DNA from: Sinonovacula constricta
Lineage: Eukaryota; Mollusca; Bivalvia; Cardiida; Solecurtidae
NCBI GenBank assembly: GCA_007844125.1
Contig: CM017573.1
Location: forward strand, 11,072,715 to 11,136,714
Length of the DNA: 64,000 nucleotides
Direction of reading: 5' to 3'
Positions within the stretch are counted from its first letter, which is position 1; each line of letters begins with the position of its first letter. The notes below the pieces were generated by a model. It did not search any database, was not told the origin of the DNA, and saw only the letters and a program-made list of their open reading frames with translations. Shown here piece after piece: positions 23,501-47,084 of the stretch. Position numbers and translations under genes: made by a program.

Positions 23501-23693
23501 GGTTGCTGAAGCTGACAGGGAAGTTGTGGTCCAGAAGTCCTACAACGGGGCACTCAAGTCTTTCTACACGTCACTTAATGTAACATCGGAAGATCACAAG
23601 CTGTCCTTGATGATGATTCGGGCCCTAGATGATGCCCATGAAAATCTGTATCGTGGTTATGGCTTCGAGCACAATACCCTGTACAAACCCTAA
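8412..23693 (+). CDS. SPFH/Band-7-like single-pass membrane protein gene, eight exons (5' end possibly incomplete)
   Basis: Seen: eight exons join in one frame through GT/AG junctions: 8412-8514, 14261-14300, 15440-15620, 16915-17111, 17898-18079, 22105-22280, 22844-22931 and 23452-23693 (stop TAA). From the ATG at 8445 the protein is 391 aa. Residues 66-86 form one hydrophobic membrane segment (LLIIGAICTGILGLILFVSL). The segment after it (VYVEYHE), DTIVIKMGFSLQYFLRPTEV at about 148-167, and the region around NIAGAEISVDDFRF and IVRRRLGG follow the usual order of an SPFH (stomatin/prohibitin/flotillin) domain. A helical, charged stretch (IESEKEYFLQDHALTLKETE, then NEAAELLESGNAES and AEADREVV) matches the post-SPFH coiled region. 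Residues 226-249 are an eight-cysteine insert not normal for the family. Known: SPFH proteins scaffold membrane microdomains or organelle membranes. Inferred: the same general role; the membrane is unknown. Introns carry 50-, 25- and 22-bp arrays, SINEs and MITE-1 copies. An upstream first exon was not established. Confidence 0.8.
8640..8842 (-). mobile_element. SINE-B copy
   Basis: The reverse complement shows a tRNA-like head with the ACCGGTCGGCCACGGGCGCC end, an AGTTTCGAGT region and the family body (GTAAGGAGGTTTTCCAGCTA). It lies downstream of SPFH exon 1. Confidence 0.65.
8979..9463 (+). mobile_element. MITE-1 copy, complete, TA-flanked
   Basis: Termini AAGGTGGTATCCGACAGTTT and CAAACTGTCGGGAACCACCTT are inverted repeats. 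Both are directly flanked by TA, suggesting a TA target duplication of the Tc1/mariner type. No transposase is encoded, so it is non-autonomous. Confidence 0.8.
9464..13860 (+). mobile_element. MITE-1 copy carrying an internal 50-bp satellite
   Basis: The left part (9464-9775) and right part (13735-13860) match MITE-1 in order. In the position where other copies have a single GTGGCTCAGATAGGAAATAC segment, this copy has the whole 4-kb array. The left terminus (ATCCTATCCTACAATTTGCC) is decayed and directly abuts the previous copy. Confidence 0.75.
9775..13735. repeat. 50-bp tandem array, about 79 copies, amplified from MITE-1
   Basis: The unit begins GTGTGGCTCAGATAGGAAAT and ends in GATGATAGGGGTGTTAT or CCAGTGGGGTGTTAT. 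The same segment is present once in every other MITE-1 copy. Higher-order blocks are seen, for example the 12.6-12.8 kb sequence recurring at 12.8-13.0 kb. Confidence 0.9.
14261..14300 (+). CDS. SPFH gene exon 2, 40-nt micro-exon
   Basis: Short exon between a good acceptor (ttcttgtacag) and a near-consensus donor (gtaagt). It encodes EEVADVEGGQIV with split serine codons on both sides. Both split codons are completed correctly by the neighbouring exons, which is the main support for it. The acidic sequence continues the N-terminal tail. Confidence 0.65.
14760..15345. repeat. GAT-rich minisatellite in SPFH intron 2
   Basis: Runs of GATGAT are joined by TTACAACAATGAGGTTTATG and GATATTTGTTGTTGATGATG. 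It is an irregular compound repeat ending about 95 nt before exon 3. Long Asp/Met-rich or Ile/His-rich frames here are artefacts. Confidence 0.85.
15440..15620 (+). CDS. SPFH gene exon 3: membrane anchor
   Basis: Acceptor ctgtttcag, donor gtaggt; ends in phase 0. It encodes a cytosolic-type stretch (SKFLCEGYGPLDRPFTALGR), a basic RQSPQR stop, then about 21 hydrophobic residues, then FPASFVYVEYHE, the usual entry into an SPFH domain. The pattern is the strongest evidence for a single N-terminal anchor. Confidence 0.85.
15735..16215 (+). mobile_element. SINE-B copy split by a nested SINE-C
   Basis: The head (CATGGCATAGTGGTAGAATC, A-box-like; ACTGCTTAGCCTGACAACTT) runs to about 15840. The tail resumes at about 16080 (GGAAGGTCTTCCAGTGGACC, TTCTCCACCAAAAGAGCTGG). 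SINE-C fills the interval. Confidence 0.7.
15845..16075 (+). mobile_element. SINE-C copy nested inside SINE-B
   Basis: AGTTGGTAGTAGTGGCTTCC, CTAATGCTCGGGGCGAGGGG and GTGCTATAATGATAGAAATG match the copies at 3.1 kb, 26.5 kb and 51.2 kb. It ends in a CATACCATACCATACC tail. Confidence 0.75.
16250..16356 (+). mobile_element. MITE-1 right end
   Basis: TCACGGTTCACACATTAATG, ATTTATTTGGTCATTTGAGA and the terminus CCAAACTATGGATTCCACCG match the family's right end. The left part is interrupted by nested SINEs B and C or missing. Confidence 0.6.
16395..16640 (+). mobile_element. SINE-B copy, complete
   Basis: A-box GTGTAGTGGTAGAGTTACC, B-box GGTTCGAGTCC, then TAGGAGGGTTTTCCAGCTTA, GTTCTGCCCAGATATTTGTC and CTTCCTCCAACAAG in family order. 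Confidence 0.75.
16915..17111 (+). CDS. SPFH gene exon 4: first half of the SPFH core
   Basis: Acceptor tatacag, donor gtatgc; phase 0 to 2. It encodes VALSRSRMTHEVNRQEVFYP, then a GCYVLGPDTQLIRFQATA stretch, and ends with TKDTIVIKMGFSLQYFL. The last part has the beta-strand pattern (D-x-V-x-V-x(n)-Y) seen in Band-7 domains. Confidence 0.85.
17112..17897. other. SPFH intron 4, nothing else recognised
   Basis: AT-rich; no SINE, MITE-1 or tandem repeat was identified, unlike the other large introns of this gene. Confidence 0.6.
17898..18079 (+). CDS. SPFH gene exon 5: second half of the SPFH core
   Basis: Acceptor atttttag, donor gtaaat; the first base completes an AGA codon and one G is left over. 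It encodes PTEVALLYSKFMMDYDAIFD, then KIIDSSIKNIAGAEISVDDF and an RTSVEKILHSIVRRRLGG helix. A proline followed by an amphipathic helix, then an invariant-type R near a VxxF turn, is typical of this part of the family. Confidence 0.85.
18130..18450 (+). mobile_element. SINE-A copy
   Basis: The tRNA-like head (CGGAATTGGTAGAGTGTCAG, B-box-like GGTTTGAACTC), the ACGTACCAAAGTCGTTAAAA body and one copy of the ACACAGTGAAGGCATCAC tail lie in the intron after SPFH exon 5. Confidence 0.75.
18805..20835. repeat. 25-bp tandem array, about 80 copies, SPFH intron 5
   Basis: The unit is CAGACACAGGTATTGACATACCAGC, with a frequent CATA/CGTA variant. 25 is not a multiple of 3 and the minus-strand unit has no stop in any frame. 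Three overlapping minus-strand frames of 450-698 codons therefore read the same 25-residue cycle. Confidence 0.9.
21200..21775 (+). mobile_element. MITE-1 copy interrupted by a SINE
   Basis: The left part (GTGATATGTGACATTTTACC ... AACAATATAT) breaks at about 21253 and resumes at about 21485 (TTTTCTGTAAATTTATGCAT). The right part keeps the TTCACTGTTCATACAGATTT and ATGACTTATTTGGATATTTG blocks. SINE-B fills the gap. Confidence 0.65.
21253..21480 (+). mobile_element. SINE-B copy nested in MITE-1
   Basis: CATGGCTTAGTGGTAGAGTC head, CTCTGACTGCTTAGCCGTTC, then the family body and GTCTGGGGTCTTTCTCCACC tail. It interrupts the MITE-1 copy at 21.2-21.8 kb. Confidence 0.75.
22105..22280 (+). CDS. SPFH gene exon 6: cysteine-rich insert plus final SPFH strand
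   Basis: Acceptor ttttttccag, donor gtagga. The phase is correct on both sides (G+GT, then 58 codons). Eight cysteines fall in about 24 residues (CCPACCPRNC, then C at protein positions 241, 244 and 249). They are followed by GYHVDVRFFHLLSVDIPQEV, which is the last SPFH strand and its proline. The cysteine block could bind metal, form disulfides if lumenal, or be lipid-modified. None of this can be decided from sequence alone. The other frames here are also open, but only this one fits both neighbours. Confidence 0.8.
22610..22835. repeat. 22-bp tandem array before SPFH exon 7
   Basis: About ten copies of CTGATGTTTCTGTAAATACTGA, ending within ten bases of the acceptor region. It may supply the pyrimidine-rich context for exon 7. 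Confidence 0.8.
22844..22931 (+). CDS. SPFH gene exon 7: start of helical C-terminal region
   Basis: Acceptor ttgactattacag, donor gtagtg; phase 0 to 1. It encodes IESEKEYFLQDHALTLKETE followed by LLTKKVTNE. Its high E/K/Q content and heptad-like leucines suggest a coiled coil following the SPFH domain. The acceptor lies immediately after a 22-bp tandem array. Confidence 0.8.
22960..23240 (+). mobile_element. SINE-A copy, 5'-truncated
   Basis: Starts near the B-box (GGTTTGATCC). The body (GACATACCAAAGCCATTAAA) and tail (ACACAGTGATGGCAATACTA) match SINE-A. It lies in the intron before SPFH exon 8. Confidence 0.7.
23452..23693 (+). CDS. SPFH gene exon 8: C-terminal helix and stop
   Basis: Acceptor ctttttttcacag. 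The split alanine codon is completed and 79 further codons run to TAA. AAELLESGNAESKKILQVAE resembles the Glu/Ala-rich helix after SPFH domains. The end (DDAHENLYRGYGFEHNTLYK) carries no KDEL-like or GPI-type signal. The 3' untranslated part runs into a MITE-1 copy within about 25 bases. Confidence 0.85.
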
Positions 23694-23768
23694 ATCATAA
23701 CTTCCTACAATTTGTTAAAGGTGGTATCCGACAGTTTGGGCGGGGTTTTTTTCTTTCTCATATAACCA

Positions 23769-23774
23769 AATAAA
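23769..23774 (+). terminator. Candidate poly(A) signal AATAAA for the SPFH gene
   Basis: This AATAAA lies 76 nt after the stop codon, inside the reverse-oriented MITE-1 copy. It is the first canonical hexamer downstream of the gene, so the element may supply the transcript end. That is inference; no transcript evidence is available. Confidence 0.35.
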
Positions 23775-24104
23775 TCGCTACCTTAGAAGGTCCAGCAAAA
23801 TGCTGTTTATTTGCTGCCCTACTTCCACTTGAAAAGCACTGCAAAACTCACCATTTGTTATTACAAAAATGTATTTCCCATCCAAGTCTTGCTGCGCAGT
23901 TTAGGTATTTTTATACTAAAATGATGTAACCACTTTTAGATCTTGATACATGATCATCCGGGTAATCAGATCTGACATTGATATCTATTTAATGTTAAAA
24001 TCCCCATCATCTTTTTTGATATTTTTGTAAATATTAGACATTGATTTTGTACCATTAACAAACTGAAGCATGTAATACACAGCCGTTACTTAAATTAAAG
24101 AAAA

Positions 24105-24250
24105 AAGGGAGGTTTTCCAGCTAAGCTTCGGTCTGCTGGTGGTTCTACCCAGATATAAAGTCTAGGGTCTTCCTCCACCAATAAATAGCTGGACGTCGCC
24201 AGTGTGACCATAATTGAGTCGGTGCGATATAACAAATAACAAAACATACT
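24105..24250 (+). mobile_element. SINE-B copy, 5'-truncated, nested in MITE-1
   Basis: GGAGGTTTTCCAGCTAAGCT, GGTGGTTCTACCCAGATATA and GTCTTCCTCCACCAATAAAT match the SINE-B body and tail. Confidence 0.7.
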
Positions 24251-24359
24251 ATAGAAGAAGTAAACGCAGCAATTATGTACAAATTCACCCAGAACAGAGA
24301 TAAGATGTTGTTACATGTATGATATATAGATAACCAAACTGTTGGATTACCACATTTAA

Positions 24360-25675
24360 AAATGCAGTGACAATTATCACTTGACAGTAATCATTCAAAA
24401 ATGTTCCAAAAAGTTTTATTTCATAAATGATTGTGAATGTATTGTTAATTATTTGATGTATTCTCAAATTGTGTCTAAAAATACTAACATAAGTAACAAA
24501 TTGACATTGTACATTGTTTTCTAAAAACTGACATGCAGGATTATATCAGGGAAATATAATAAAAAGCTTAGTATTTTTTTCTATTACCATATATATATAT
24601 ATCTAGTTATTATAAATATAATTATAATAATAATAATGAGTTATTACAATTATTATCAATTTATTTGATAATCAAATCAAAGCATTAATACTTTAATAAT
24701 CTTAATAACTTACCCTATGAACATTGTATATATATGTACAAGAAATTAAAACTTTTAGTTCATAGCTAATAATAAATTTGTGAAATTCTTCAAAATTAGT
24801 ACTTTTTTCATAACATAAATTTTTAAAAGACAAAACCTTATGAAAAAAGGATAACTGTTTATGTGCAATAATTTTAGATAATTCCATGTTTACAATCTGC
24901 ATATTTTTTATATTTTTTTTATTTTGACCATGACTAAAAGAGTATTGTTTACATGTGTTAACAAAAAGTGTTAATAGATCTTGTTTTGTAGAAAAAATAT
25001 ACTGATAGTTGTTGTTGGGGGTGGGGTGGGGGGCTTGCAGTAAGTTGTATTATTATTGTGAAATTCCTAGTATATTCGAATTTGTAAGCTATATTGAGAA
25101 TTTCAAATATTAATAAGAATAAGAGTATAAGCACATATATTTACATTTTGAAAGGGAGCTAACTCTTTCATAAAATTGCTCAGTGTCTTGTATTAGATTG
25201 CTTCGTATCTCTGTAACTTTATTGAATGACACAGTATCTCAGTCATTTTATTGGTTTGCATTAATATCTGTTATTTCATTGGTTTGCACAGTATCTCAGT
25301 AATGTCTTTGGTTGGCTTAGCATATCTGTAATTTTATATTCCATTTAGGACCCGAATTTCTTCCATAACTTTTGTAATATATGATATATATTGCTATTTT
25401 GGGACTTGTTTGCTTTGTGTTATGATAAAAAAGCTTTGGTGTGCACTTTGGATTTGATATTTGAAGGTTAAGGTCACTGTTACTTTAAGTGCTTACCATT
25501 GTCCTCTACTGTCAACATTTTCAAAATACATTACAATTTCAAATTAAATTAAGTGCACGTCTGGAAAAAAAAGTTTAAAAATATGACGAAACGTGTTCAA
25601 ATCTTTCAAAACACTTCAAGGTCTTTCTCTATATAACTGGACCTATTCATAAAGACTCTAGGTTTCTTAATATTT
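24360..25675. other. Intergenic AT-rich stretch
   Basis: No gene recognised. It contains a short (TA)n-like tract at 24590-24600 and a loose repeat of TATCTCAGTAAT-type words at 25195-25345. Confidence 0.5.
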
Positions 25676-25785
25676 CTCAGCAGTGTGCTGATGATTCAAA
25701 CCAGATATATATCTGGGGGACTTCCTCCACCAAAATATAGGAATGTTGCTACAACCATCACCATAACTGTTTGCTGCGGGGGAAA
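25675..25785 (+). mobile_element. SINE-B tail fragment
   Basis: A diverged match to the tail: ATATATCTGGGGGACTTCCT and CCACCAAAATATAGGAATGT. Confidence 0.5.
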
Positions 25786-26031
25786 AAAAACACTTAATAT
25801 TTCTGTTTGTATACATTTATTTATATTCTGTTATGTAGGATTTAATTTTTAGAGTGATTATACATTTTTACATGTTTGTTATTGTCTACTCAAATAGTCC
25901 TTTGTATCTTGTTTACAATTTTTACACGAGTTAGTAACCAACCTGTCCTTGGATATTTATAATATACTCTATTATACTCCTCACTGTTAAAGGTCCTGTC
26001 TACCAGATTTTCTTATGGTTTTTACCATTTA

Positions 26032-26345
26032 AAGGTATCTGACAGTTTGGACCAGATTTGTTTTTCAACCAGTGAACAAAATAAATTATTGTTGCCAGAA
26101 AAGATCACGCGCCTGAAAAGATCATGCAAAATGCTGATTATTGATGTCCTGCCACTATGTGAAAAATGAAGCATAACACATCACTCGTCATTACATATAG
26201 GTATTTCCTAAAACACGCTGCACGGTTAGCTATTTTTAAACTAAGAAAACCATGTGACCCAAAACCTTATATAATCATTCGGGTAATCCTCTTTGACATC
26301 GATGTATATTTTTAGAAATCACACACAATCATGCTTATTTATAGT
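26032..26345 (-). mobile_element. MITE-1 copy, reverse orientation, truncated
   Basis: Starts AAGGTATCTGACAGTTTGGA. Reverse-complement family blocks (AAAATGCTGATTATTGATGT, CACGGTTAGCTATTTTTAAA, ATCATTCGGGTAATCC) continue to about 26345, then similarity is lost. Confidence 0.7.
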
Positions 26346-26504
26346 TTAAGAAAGAATGGGCATGTAGAGTTATTTAGTTCACGATTTCTACCGTCTTTCA
26401 ATTTAGACAATGATCAAAATTGTCTTGTGTTAGACTTAGGTTTGCCTTTTTGCAATTATGTCCCAATTCTCCTAATCCAGGTTTACATGTACTGGGTGAG
26501 AGAG

Positions 26505-26770
26505 ATTTGCCGGCATTTTTGCCGATACTGTGCAGGGACATTTCTATCATTATAGCACAGGGGCATTTATAAGGTGCCCAGAGACTGAACCCAGCCGGTC
26601 CATTATACTGGCACCGACGAGTCAGGCGTAATGCTGTCCGCTTAGCCCCGAGCGTTAAGAAGGAAGCCACTACTACCAACTTTAAAGTCTTTGGTTTGAC
26701 CTGGTCTTTGTTTGTGCCCACTACTTCTCGATCTGCAAGCAAACACTCTACCAACAGAGCTACCCGTGTG
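26505..26770 (-). mobile_element. SINE-C copy
   Basis: The reverse complement has GTAGCTCTGTTGGTAGAGTG, a degenerate B-box, and the body GACTTTAAAGTTGGTAGTAG with the usual tail. Confidence 0.75.
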
Positions 26771-27084
26771 TACTGAGTGAAAACAAACTGTAGTATACCC
26801 ACACAATGACATCAGACAAAGTATTTAAATGCAATTTTAAATGCAATATATGGAATATAATCAAATACTGTTAACATTTTTTTAAATAGTAGCAAATAGT
26901 TTCTTCAGTATGAAAGCATGGCACGTAACCACTCTGCCATCCTTACAGATGCTATGGAATTACAGTTTGTTCAACTCAACTAAATTGACACACGTTCACC
27001 ATTATTTGTTGTAAGAACCTTCCAGGAAGCTACTTTTTAAACTGAACTGTTTTACATGTGCAGTTAATTTTCATTTAGAAAAAA

Positions 27085-27390
27085 CAACAACTAAAAACTG
27101 TACAGAGTCTGATGTTTAGGATTAAAAAGTGCATACAGTTTTACTGGGTATAAAAGGACATTAAGTTGTACTGTGGTAAAGAAATACATTAGTTACACTT
27201 TTAGTGGTATAAAAGTACATAACGTTTTACTGGTAGCAGTATAAAAGTGCATTAAGGTTCACTATGGTATAAAAGTGCATTAAATTTCACTGTTGTAGAT
27301 AAGTACATTAAGTTCACTGTAAGTGGTATAAAAGTACATAAAGTTTTGCTGTGGTATAAGATTTTCTTATAATTTTCCCTTTTTTGGCAT
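27085..27390. repeat. Degenerate ~33-bp array
   Basis: About nine loose copies of GGTATAAAAGTACATTAAGT plus TTTCACTGT. Each contains TATAAAA, but the repetition argues against TATA boxes. Confidence 0.6.
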
Positions 27391-27559
27391 AAGATCCAAC
27401 TGACATACAGGACCTTTATTTATTTATTATGTTTCAATATTTGTAGGAAAAAAAATCAAAAAAAATCTAAGAACGGTGTTGATTTTTCTTTCTATGCCAT
27501 TCCATTATTTACTCATCATTACCACCATTGAGGTCTCAGTCCAGATTGAACTTCAACAT

Positions 27560-28025
27560 TGACAGCTTTACATCTTACCCATGTATCTGTAATGTTTTAG
27601 AACCTTAGTTTGATTGTCTGTTCGACTGTATCTGTAATGTTTTAGAACCTTAATTTGCTTGTCTGTCTGTTCGACTGTATCTGTAATGTTTCAGAACCTT
27701 AATTTGATTGTCTGTTCGACTGTATCTGTAATGTTTTAGAACCTTAATTTGCTTGTCTGTCTGTTCGACTGTATCTTTAATGTTTTAGAACCTTAATTTG
27801 CTTGTCTGTCTGTTCGACTGTATCTGTAATGTTTTAGAACCTTAATTTGCTTGTCTGTGTGTTCGACTGTATCTGTAATGTTTTAGAACTTTAATTTACT
27901 TGTCTGTCTGTTCGACTGTATCTGTAATGTTTTAGAACCTTAATTTGATTGTCTGTCTGTTCGACTGTATCTGTAATGTTTTAGAACCTTAATTTACTTG
28001 TCTGTCTGTCTGTCTGTCTGTTCGA
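27560..28025. repeat. 49/45-bp tandem array
   Basis: About nine copies containing TTCGACTGTATCTGTAATGT and AGAACCTTAATTTGCTTGTC. Length variants differ by one TCTG step. It ends in a (TCTG)n run. Confidence 0.85.
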
Positions 28026-28099
28026 CTGTCTGATTCTGATTTCAGTTTCCTGCTGCGATTGTCCCAGTTTCTGGGGTAGGCAGCAGGCGGCTAGAGTTT

Positions 28100-28710
28100 A
28101 TTGAGTCTCTTTTACGAATTTATGATATTTACAAAGTAAAAATCGAAATTTCTTTGCCTAAACACACATGTAAAATGCATCTTGAAGCCAGGCTACTTGT
28201 TTCTATAAAACAATGAAAGGGATACAAATCGAGGTCAAAACATGAAGTATGTACATGTAGCACAGAAGACTGACTAAAACAGTGGTGTTTAACCCCTAGA
28301 CAATAAAACTACCCAAAACAAGCGTGTATCAAAAGTTCTTTGCATTTTTTGCGGGTGTGTGATAGTCTTCTGCAGACATATTGGTAGGTGTGAGCTAACG
28401 GGATTTGTTTATTTATACGTGATGACTACTGTGCCCTTGAACATCCATTGTTACACAAACTAATTGTCGTTTACCTTCCCCAGTGACATCCCTGTATGCA
28501 GTGTACACATTTATTAGTTAATGACCCTATCCGCTGTGATTTCCTGTTTGTGTGTTTTTTAACATAACATGACATGACAGAAAATCACAGTATGAAAGGT
28601 CATAAACTAATATATGTATGTAATATATACCGGGATGTCACAGTGGGGTGCAGTACAATTTTTCAGCGTTTATGAGCCGTCCCACTGTGATCCCCCGTCT
28701 TGGCCATACA
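28100..28710. other. Intergenic region between the two convergent genes
   Basis: No coding region recognised. 28450-28700 holds decayed relatives of the 53-bp unit (GTGACATCCCTGTATGCAGT), partly in opposite orientation around 28600-28690. Confidence 0.45.
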
Positions 28711-28713
28711 TAT

Positions 28714-28724
28714 TTTATTTTATT
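28714..28724 (-). terminator. Poly(A) signals for the TSP1 gene
   Basis: Two overlapping AATAAA hexamers read on the minus strand about 215-225 nt past the stop codon of the last exon. Position and spacing suit a 3' UTR end. Confidence 0.5.
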
Positions 28725-28939
28725 TGTTGGGAGGAGCTCTAATGAATGACCCATTCCAAGTATTTTATGAAAGTCAATCAAGAATATAATGCCCATGGTC
28801 TTCATATATTAAAAACGACTGCATTACTGGATGAATGGCATTTATTGGATGATGGGTGATGAATGGAGCAAGGCCGACAATAATTAAAACAACCAAGGGA
28901 CAGCAAGATGCCATCCAGATATCTCCCGTCCCGTTGCCC

Positions 28940-43970
<15,031 letters not shown>

Positions 43971-44379
43971 TTGTCCCTTTGAATTACTCCTAGTGATGGC
44001 GAATATGCATACAGTTTATTATTTCTTTATCTGGGCATCTATACTATACTTTGAAAAAAAGCAAATCAAGAATAAAATGTATTATATTTCTTATATAAAT
44101 AATATAAAATACCTTCCAACAAGGGAGGTTACTAAACCATTTCTTTCATTTCGGAAATGGAACATGTGTAAATCTAATATGAAACATACAGCTTCTTACT
44201 ATCGAGCAATAACATCCATCTCTTGTCAAATTAAAAGTATTTCTTTTCATGAGATGTTTACATTTTTTTAAATGTTTGTGTTAAAAAAACGAGGGTCATA
44301 TTCTTGACTTTAGTCGCCAATATATGATTTTAGGAAATTTTAACAACACCTGGTGAAATCGTGGTAGGATACAATCTGC

Positions 44380-44520
44380 GTTATGATGACGTCGATGACG
44401 TCATCAATCAAAAAGCTGTGTTACAATAACCAATCTCTTCACAGCGATTACGTCACGCGTTGCTACTTAAATCTCTGCCCCCAGCAAGGATCACGTGACG
44501 GTAGAGTATCACGTGAAGTA
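44380..44520 (+). promoter_or_regulatory. Promoter-like block with CRE, CCAAT and CACGTG motifs
   Basis: Seen: TGACGTCG (44388), a perfect CRE palindrome TGACGTCA (44396-44403), CCAAT (44430-44434), TTACGTCA (44448-44455), and CACGTG twice inside TCACGTGA (44492-44497, 44510-44515). All lie within 140 bp in otherwise AT-rich DNA. Known: TGACGTCA binds CREB/ATF-type bZIP factors, and TCACGTGA binds bHLH-ZIP factors (MITF/TFE, USF). Inferred: a promoter for the plus-strand exon at 44524, possibly shared with the divergent TSP1 gene starting at 43970. Confidence 0.55.
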
Positions 44521-44523
44521 AAC

Positions 44524-44556
44524 ATGAAGGCCTCCATAAACACGCCACGAAAGAAA
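44524..44556 (+). CDS. Candidate first coding exon of an unidentified plus-strand gene
   Basis: ATG followed by KASINTPRKK and a consensus donor (gtgagt) in phase 0, directly downstream of the CRE/E-box block. Eleven basic residues give no function. I found no convincing phase-0 downstream exon before the 53-kb satellite, so the rest of the gene may lie across it or not exist. Confidence 0.35.
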
Positions 44557-45298
44557 GTGAGTCAAAATTGTTTTTTATGTGACGATAAAAAGCGGCATTT
44601 TAATTTGTTTGTCTTTAAGTTGCAATGTCGACTGAAATTCGCTTGCACAATCAGCGAGGAGGTGATCATCCATGTTTGGTTTTCTGTATGTATAGTACGT
44701 TGTATTCTGTACAGTACGGTGAAATTTGACTTTCATAATTTCATATTTTTTCATATTTTAAGTTACTTTTTATTTTTAATATGATAAATTAATATTTTTA
44801 AAGGAAAGATACTATATTTTGAGGAGATTAGTCCAGAAAAGAAAAAAAATATCCGCCTGTATTTGGGCGAAAAACTTGCTGGTGGCAGTGATACATGTAT
44901 AATGTACTGTCAAGGGAAGTAATCTCTGCGGGGAGTTTGCACAATAACTTGTTATAACAAAATATTTAATGGTGTATTGAATGGAAAACAATGAGAATAG
45001 AATGAGAATAATGGGATAGAATTGTATTATTTCAACAACTTTCATTCCAAATTTCGATATATTTTACCTTTTGTACATTTTCCCGTTTCTGTGACAAAAT
45101 CAGGTATTTGTTCCCTGAATGGCTCGTCACTTCTACTTCCTTGCTCACACAATAACTACTGTATATACATTAATTATACTCATATGTCACCTGTAGTTAT
45201 TTGATTTATAAAATAATAGTTGAGTTTCTTTGTTAAGTCGTCTGAAAGTTCCGGTCAGTATCACTAGATATTTACCTGCCGTGTTATTTACACGCCTT
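44557..45298. other. Downstream of the candidate 44.5-kb first exon
   Basis: AT-rich. No phase-0 second exon for the MKASINTPRKK exon could be supported here. Confidence 0.45.
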
Positions 45299-46085
45299 AA
45301 AGGTGTTATCCGACATTCTAGAAATCTTTTCATGAAAATAGCATCTATGTATTTCTTCACAATTTACATGACTCATTACATTTTCAATTTTAACAATATA
45401 AATATGTATCCCATTATCAAATTAAGATAATTATGATTTTCTTTTGACATTTTTCATTGTTAATTATCTTGTTCTCAGTGAAAAAAGAGATGGCACAGTA
45501 TTTGCTTTTTGCACTCCTATTATTTTATATCATTGTACCTTCTGGAAACACTTTAAAAAAAAGATCAGTTTTGTTTGGCAAGCCATTCAAAATTATTCAT
45601 ACAATCCAACAATTAATTTAACAATTAATTTCCAATTAAAGCATTCCACTACACCTTTGCACAAATTTTACTTTGAGGATTTTTTGGATAGATTCTGCAT
45701 TACACTCATACTTTAGCCTAAGTAATTTTGAACACTCTGTTTGACAGTACAAATAATGAAAAAATCACCCTGGATTATCACTTTTTTTCCAAATATACAA
45801 AAAAGCAAAGTAGTGATCTCTGCTAAAAATAGATACTGACGTCAAAGCTGATTAGCCAGACTATATACATGTAACATGGTCTCAAAACTACGTTGTCACG
45901 CGATTAACTTAGCTTAAAATTGCTATCTTTGCAGCGTGGCTCAGATAGGAAATACCTGTTTGCAATGACGAGGGGGTATTTATAAATGCTTCACTGTTCA
46001 CACAGATCTAGGGCATCAATGAACTGCATTTTGCGGGACCTTTTCAGAAAAAAATCTTTCGTCCAAACTGTCGGATGCACCTTTT
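45299..46085 (+). mobile_element. MITE-1 copy with extra internal sequence
   Basis: Termini AAGGTGTTATCCGACATTCT and CCAAACTGTCGGATGCACCTT. The right half (GTGGCTCAGATAGGAAATAC, TTCACTGTTCACACAGATCT) is typical. The left half is longer than in other copies, so it may hold an unidentified insertion. Confidence 0.65.
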
Positions 46086-46220
46086 AAATAGACGTAGCCA
46101 AGTCAAGTTATATCTGGTCATCCTTTTCAGGAGGACAGAACAAGGAATAATATACGTTCGCGTGACTGATGCATGGTTTTACTTGATTTAGTTTGATTTT
46201 CTTCAGTACAACGTGGATAA

Positions 46221-46415
46221 GGACATATGACAAAATCCTATGAGCATTGCGGCATCAACCAAAATTTGAAAAGGCACAGGACAAACGTGTTCACGTGCAA
46301 GCTGAATGTAAATGTAAGAATAAATCTGTGATGAGTCATTTAACTAAAATAGCAAACCCAAGAAAAAGTCGGCAAAAGGGGCGCTTAAACCGGTTTTACA
46401 AATCTCGCACTGCCA
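46221..46415 (+). mobile_element. Repeat D copy
   Basis: Starts TATGACAAAATCCTATGAGC and includes TGTGATGAGTCATTTAACTA and AACCGGTTTTACAAATCTC. It follows a MITE-1 copy by about 135 bp. Confidence 0.6.
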
Positions 46416-46439
46416 GGGGGTTTCTCCACTACAAGCTAT

Positions 46440-46967
46440 GAAAAGAAAACCGATCTATCTGATAAACATGCCCATGCGCTGACGTTTTCTCTGATAAGTT
46501 ATGACGTCGTTAGTGACGTAATGGAAAAATAATATCGACATGTTACCAAGATGGGAGGGAAGTATCATTTTCATTAGAAGAAGTAAACAAAATTATTGAT
46601 AGTTTATTAAATTAAATTTTCAATCAAAGAAAAAATGACGACAGAAGAAGTACAAACGACTGTATCATCCTGTTTATGTGTAGATGGAATTGGGAAACCG
46701 AACTCAAATGTCTGTCAAAGGAAAATACTTATATTGCTCTGTTATCCTTTTATTTGTTGAAGTGAAAACAACGATACCAGTTCATTCACGATGAAACCTA
46801 GACTAGAGCATTACACATATTAATTCCACTAACGTTGCTGAATTAGATAAACATCTACAGTTCATTCGAAAAAACTTCTTTAAATAAATAAAATTTAGTA
46901 TGCAGTGCATCTGAGAGCTTATCAAATTAAGGCGCATAATCAGTAGGTACAGATGGAGTCCGCTGAA
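46440..46967. other. Unassigned region before the duplicated block
   Basis: Contains only the CRE-like pair and the 41-codon frame at 46635-46760. Confidence 0.4.
46502..46521 (+). promoter_or_regulatory. Pair of CRE-like sites
   Basis: TGACGTCG (46502) and TGACGTAA (46514) lie 12 bp apart, about 115 bp upstream of an ATG at 46635 that opens a 41-codon frame (MTTEEVQTTVSSCLCVDGIG). The frame is short and unrecognised. Confidence 0.25.
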
Positions 46968-47084
46968 GTGATGGGGGTAACGTTTAGGGGACTAGAGATT
47001 AAAGTTAATAATTTCTGACCACTGGCAGTGCTACAAGCCCCTGTACATCAAGTTTGACACCGTACGCATATTGCGTTATAATAA

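Larger units (their letters stand above)
23717..24358 (-). mobile_element. MITE-1 copy, reverse orientation, interrupted by a SINE
   Basis: AAGGTGGTATCCGACAGTTT opens the element and CAAACTGTTGGATTACCACA closes it, with TA on both flanks. Internal blocks read as the reverse complement of the other copies. A 5'-truncated SINE-B lies at 24105-24250. The element begins about 25 nt after the SPFH stop codon. Confidence 0.75.

Noticed and set aside
27085..27390. Cluster of TATA boxes
   Set aside because: The TATAAAA words repeat with a ~33-bp period in a degenerate tandem array, so they are repeat-derived.
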